64,000 nt of DNA from Williamsia muralis NBRC 105860. Lineage in GTDB: Bacteria; Actinomycetota; Actinomycetes; Mycobacteriales; Mycobacteriaceae. The position numbers and the translations under genes are program-made. Location of the stretch: positions 744,001 through 808,000 of the forward strand of contig NZ_BDAP01000001.1 of NCBI RefSeq assembly GCF_001598915.1. The letters run 5' to 3'. Positions 61,801-64,000 of this stretch are shown here, one piece after another (positions within the stretch are counted from its first letter, which is position 1; each line of letters opens with the position of its first letter). The notes under the pieces are model-generated. The model saw nothing but the letters and a program-made list of their open reading frames with translations, had not been told where the DNA came from and ran no database searches.

Positions 61801-62558
61801 GACTTCGCTCCGCTCCGAAGATCCTGGCTGTCTTGGCCACCGACTTCATCGTCGATCCCATGGTAGGGACTGGCGTGCCATTCGCTCTCACGCTCGAAGG
61901 CTTTGATGAACAGCCTCTCGATGGTGGCGACCTGCCCATAGAACGCCTTCACCTTCTCCGGTGAGCTCGCGTCGATGAGGTGCACGTACAGCAGACGGCG
62001 ACTGTGGTCGATCTCCACGACCATGGTGCCGGGCACAAGATTGAGGTAGTCGACCGCAAGGGTCAACACCATGTCGGATTTGATGGCCAGGCGTGCCCGG
62101 ACCACCGCGCTCAAGGGTGGCTTGCGCGGGCGCACCGACAGCCACGCCACCTGCAGGCTCGACCGGAACAGGTCGATCACCAGCCTGATCACCAGTTCGA
62201 GGATCGTCAGCGGATGGATCCGGCCCTCGACCGGTACCCGGGGCAATGGCAATGCGATCAGCACGAGGAGTGCGATACCGAGACCACTGACCACCGTTGC
62301 GATGTCGTAGGTACCCCACAGCAGCACCCATACGAACGTCAGCCACGCCATCGTCCACAGCCGGACGGCCACCTCGCGTGCATTTCCGCCGAACCAGAGC
62401 TTGATGTGGATATGGGACTTGAGGAAGAGGAAGGTCTTCACCGAGTACCACGCCAGGAAGATCACTGAATAACGCCAGGCGTTCACCAGGTGCGCCCGGA
62501 TGGGGCCCCGGGGAGCCGGCGGTTGTGGCCGCTGTCCGGGGTCAGGTTTGTCGGTCAT
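61797..62558 (-). CDS. mnhE: Mrp/Mnh antiporter subunit E
   Basis: A 253-residue membrane subunit. It has a proline-rich N terminus (MTDKPDPGQRPQPPAPRGPI), two or three hydrophobic segments (LWTMAWLTFVWVLLWGTYD, GLGIALLVLIALPLP) and a cytoplasmic C-terminal domain with SVRPRKPPLSAVV and LNLVPGTMVVEID, the MnhE signature. It is longer than most MnhE proteins (about 160-190) because of both tails. ATG at 62558 overlaps the mnhD stop. Confidence 0.92.
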   Translation of the reverse strand: MTDKPDPGQRPQPPAPRGPIRAHLVNAWRYSVIFLAWYSVKTFLFLKSHIHIKLWFGGNAREVAVRLWTMAWLTFVWVLLWGTYDIATVVSGLGIALLVLIALPLPRVPVEGRIHPLTILELVIRLVIDLFRSSLQVAWLSVRPRKPPLSAVVRARLAIKSDMVLTLAVDYLNLVPGTMVVEIDHSRRLLYVHLIDASSPEKVKAFYGQVATIERLFIKAFERESEWHASPYHGIDDEVGGQDSQDLRSGAKS

Positions 62559-64000
62559 CGGGGACCTCCTGCGCCCAGGACGGCGTCGAGGTAGATGCTG
62601 GAGTCGATCAGGTCGGCAGCGGCCGATTCGGTGAACTCGAAGAACGGCCCGGCCCACAACGTCAACACGAGCCCGGCTGCCACCATGGCGATGGTGGGGA
62701 CCACCATGCCGATCGGCATCCGGCCCACGTCGGCGCGGTCGTCGAAGGACACGTCGGCCGAACCCTCGAGAAGAGCTGCCGGTCCCGCATCGGCCATCTC
62801 GCCGTCGGGGGCATCGGCGCGCGGCCGCCAGAACGCCTTGGTCCAGACGCGGGCGACGACGTAGAGGGTCAACAGGCTGGTCACCACCGAGCCGGCCACC
62901 AGGATCCAGGCCAGCACGCTGCCCTCTTGTACGCCCGCCTCGATCAATGCGACCTTGCCGATGAAACCCGAGAAGGGCGGGATGCCACCCAGATTCAGAG
63001 CTGGGATCAGGAACAAGGCAGCGAGCAGAGGGCTGGCCGCCAGACCACCGAGACGTCGTAGTGAGGCCGAGCCTGCCTGCCGCTCGATCAACCCCACCAC
63101 GAGGAACAGAGTCGTCTGGACCAAAATGTGGTGCGCCACGTAGTAGATCGCGCCCGACAAACCGAACTCGGTGGACAGAGCGATGCCGAAGATCATGTAC
63201 CCGATGTGGCTGACCAGCGTGAACGACAACAGGCGTTTGATGTCGGACTGCGCGATCGCGCCGAAGATGCCGACCAACATCGTGAGAAGTCCGGCCACCA
63301 ACAGCACCCGGTCCATTGCGCCGCCGGGGAACAGCAGGGTGTGCGCACGGATGATCGCGTACACACCGACTTTGGTGAGCAGGCCGGCAAACACCGCGGT
63401 GACCGGGGCGGGAGCTGTGGGGTAGGAGTCGGGCAGCCAGGTCGACAGCGGGAAGACCGCGGCCTTGATGCCGAACGCCACCAGCAGCACCGCGTAGAGC
63501 GCACCCTTGGTCCCGTCGGGAACATCCTCGAGCCGGACCGCCATCTCCGCGAGATTCAGTGTGCCGGTGGCTGCGTACGCAAACGCGATGCCTGCCAGGA
63601 AGATCAGCGACGACACCATCGAGACCATCACGTACGAGACGCCGGCGCGCACCCGGTCCGCGCTGGCACCGAGAGTGAGCAGCACAAAGCTCGCGGCAAG
63701 CAGCACCTCGAACGAGACGTACAGGTTGAACAGGTCGCCGGCGAGGAAGGCGTTGCAGACGCCGGTGCACAGCAACAGATAGGTCGGCAAGAAGATCGAC
63801 ACCGGCTGTTCGGTGGTGCCGTCGCGGATACCCTGCCCAACGGCGTAGAGCATGACGCAGAGCAGCACCGCGGTGGACACCACCAGCATCAACGCCGAGA
63901 GCTGGTCAGCCACAAGCGTGATGCCCAGGGGGCCGAGGTCACCGCCCTTGGAATCCCAACCGCCGACGTGCAAGGCATACGTACCGTCGCGGTTGGTCAG
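62555..64000 (-). CDS. mnhD: Mrp/Mnh antiporter subunit D (5'-truncated by window edge)
   Basis: NuoN/MnhD-type proton-translocating membrane subunit. The frame is open to the last base; the residues before the first internal ATG (TNRDGTYALHVGGWDS) are typical of the MnhD N-terminal region, so the real start lies beyond 64000. About 480 residues are visible with many hydrophobic segments, including GIKAAVFPLSTWLPDSYPTA (functional Lys and Pro), LLTKVGVYAIIRAH and HHILVQTTLFLVVGLIE. Upstream subunits A/B and C are expected outside the window. Four-base overlap with mnhE shows one operon. Confidence 0.94.
   Translation of the reverse strand: MTNRDGTYALHVGGWDSKGGDLGPLGITLVADQLSALMLVVSTAVLLCVMLYAVGQGIRDGTTEQPVSIFLPTYLLLCTGVCNAFLAGDLFNLYVSFEVLLAASFVLLTLGASADRVRAGVSYVMVSMVSSLIFLAGIAFAYAATGTLNLAEMAVRLEDVPDGTKGALYAVLLVAFGIKAAVFPLSTWLPDSYPTAPAPVTAVFAGLLTKVGVYAIIRAHTLLFPGGAMDRVLLVAGLLTMLVGIFGAIAQSDIKRLLSFTLVSHIGYMIFGIALSTEFGLSGAIYYVAHHILVQTTLFLVVGLIERQAGSASLRRLGGLAASPLLAALFLIPALNLGGIPPFSGFIGKVALIEAGVQEGSVLAWILVAGSVVTSLLTLYVVARVWTKAFWRPRADAPDGEMADAGPAALLEGSADVSFDDRADVGRMPIGMVVPTIAMVAAGLVLTLWAGPFFEFTESAAADLIDSSIYLDAVLGAGGPR

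Overview
The window reads as a chromosomal segment of a high-GC, mycolic-acid-type actinomycete (order Mycobacteriales; Gordonia, Nocardia, Rhodococcus or Williamsia-like). The reasons are the PknG-GlnH-GlnX signalling operon, IdeR/DtxR-type iron boxes, a mycobactin/nocobactin-type siderophore locus, frequent ATGA start-stop overlaps and GTG starts. Several stretches follow the gene order I recall for Mycobacterium tuberculosis (pta-ackA-pknG-glnH-glnX-mutT3-thiEOSG, then thiC/thiD, then xthA, GNAT, def, a DUF3263 gene, a LytR_C gene, sodC and a ybdK-like ligase). The large siderophore block and a short ethanolamine operon sit inside this otherwise conserved order. The exact genus cannot be fixed from the sequence alone.

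Layout. 1-3121: acetate/acetyl-phosphate pathway (pta, cut by the window edge; ackA). 3251-7998, minus: pknG, glnH, glnX. 8177-10878: mutT3, a WYL regulator, a VOC-fold protein, and an orphan LeuA regulatory-domain protein preceded by a short Ile-Leu-Val-Val leader peptide. 10898-18464: thiamine synthesis (thiE; thiOSG behind a TPP riboswitch; thiCD behind a second TPP riboswitch) with an ABC exporter between. 18498-47220: the siderophore cluster. 47254-48037: a small membrane protein and a MarR regulator. 48048-53834: xthA, a 44-residue basic protein, an AlaDH/PNT-family dehydrogenase and the ethanolamine genes eat-eutB-eutC. 53838-64000: a large hairpin, an unknown protein, a PTP-like phosphatase, GNAT, def, DUF3263, LytR_C, sodC, ybdK, a UbiB-family kinase and the end of an Mrp (Mnh) cation antiporter operon (G, F, E, partial D).

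How the siderophore genes fit together. MbtI-like salicylate synthase makes salicylate and MbtA activates it. MbtB (ArCP-Cy-A-T) builds the hydroxyphenyl-oxazoline (or thiazoline) head. MbtE and MbtF add lysines, and MbtC (KS) plus MbtD (AT-KR-ACP) supply a beta-hydroxyacyl unit. MbtG and MbtK hydroxylate and acylate the lysines, and MbtT edits the assembly line. An iron-box-controlled minus-strand operon carries a siderophore-interacting ferric reductase, an iron-siderophore binding lipoprotein and a SagB/ThcOx-type FMN dehydrogenase. That last enzyme family turns azolines into azoles, so the product may be a nocobactin-like oxazole rather than a mycobactin-like oxazoline. The most unusual points are this dehydrogenase, an eroded adenylation domain inside MbtE, an iron-box-preceded MTB12-like membrane protein in the middle of the cluster, a small membrane protein that shares its anchor, and the LeuA-like protein with its leader peptide.
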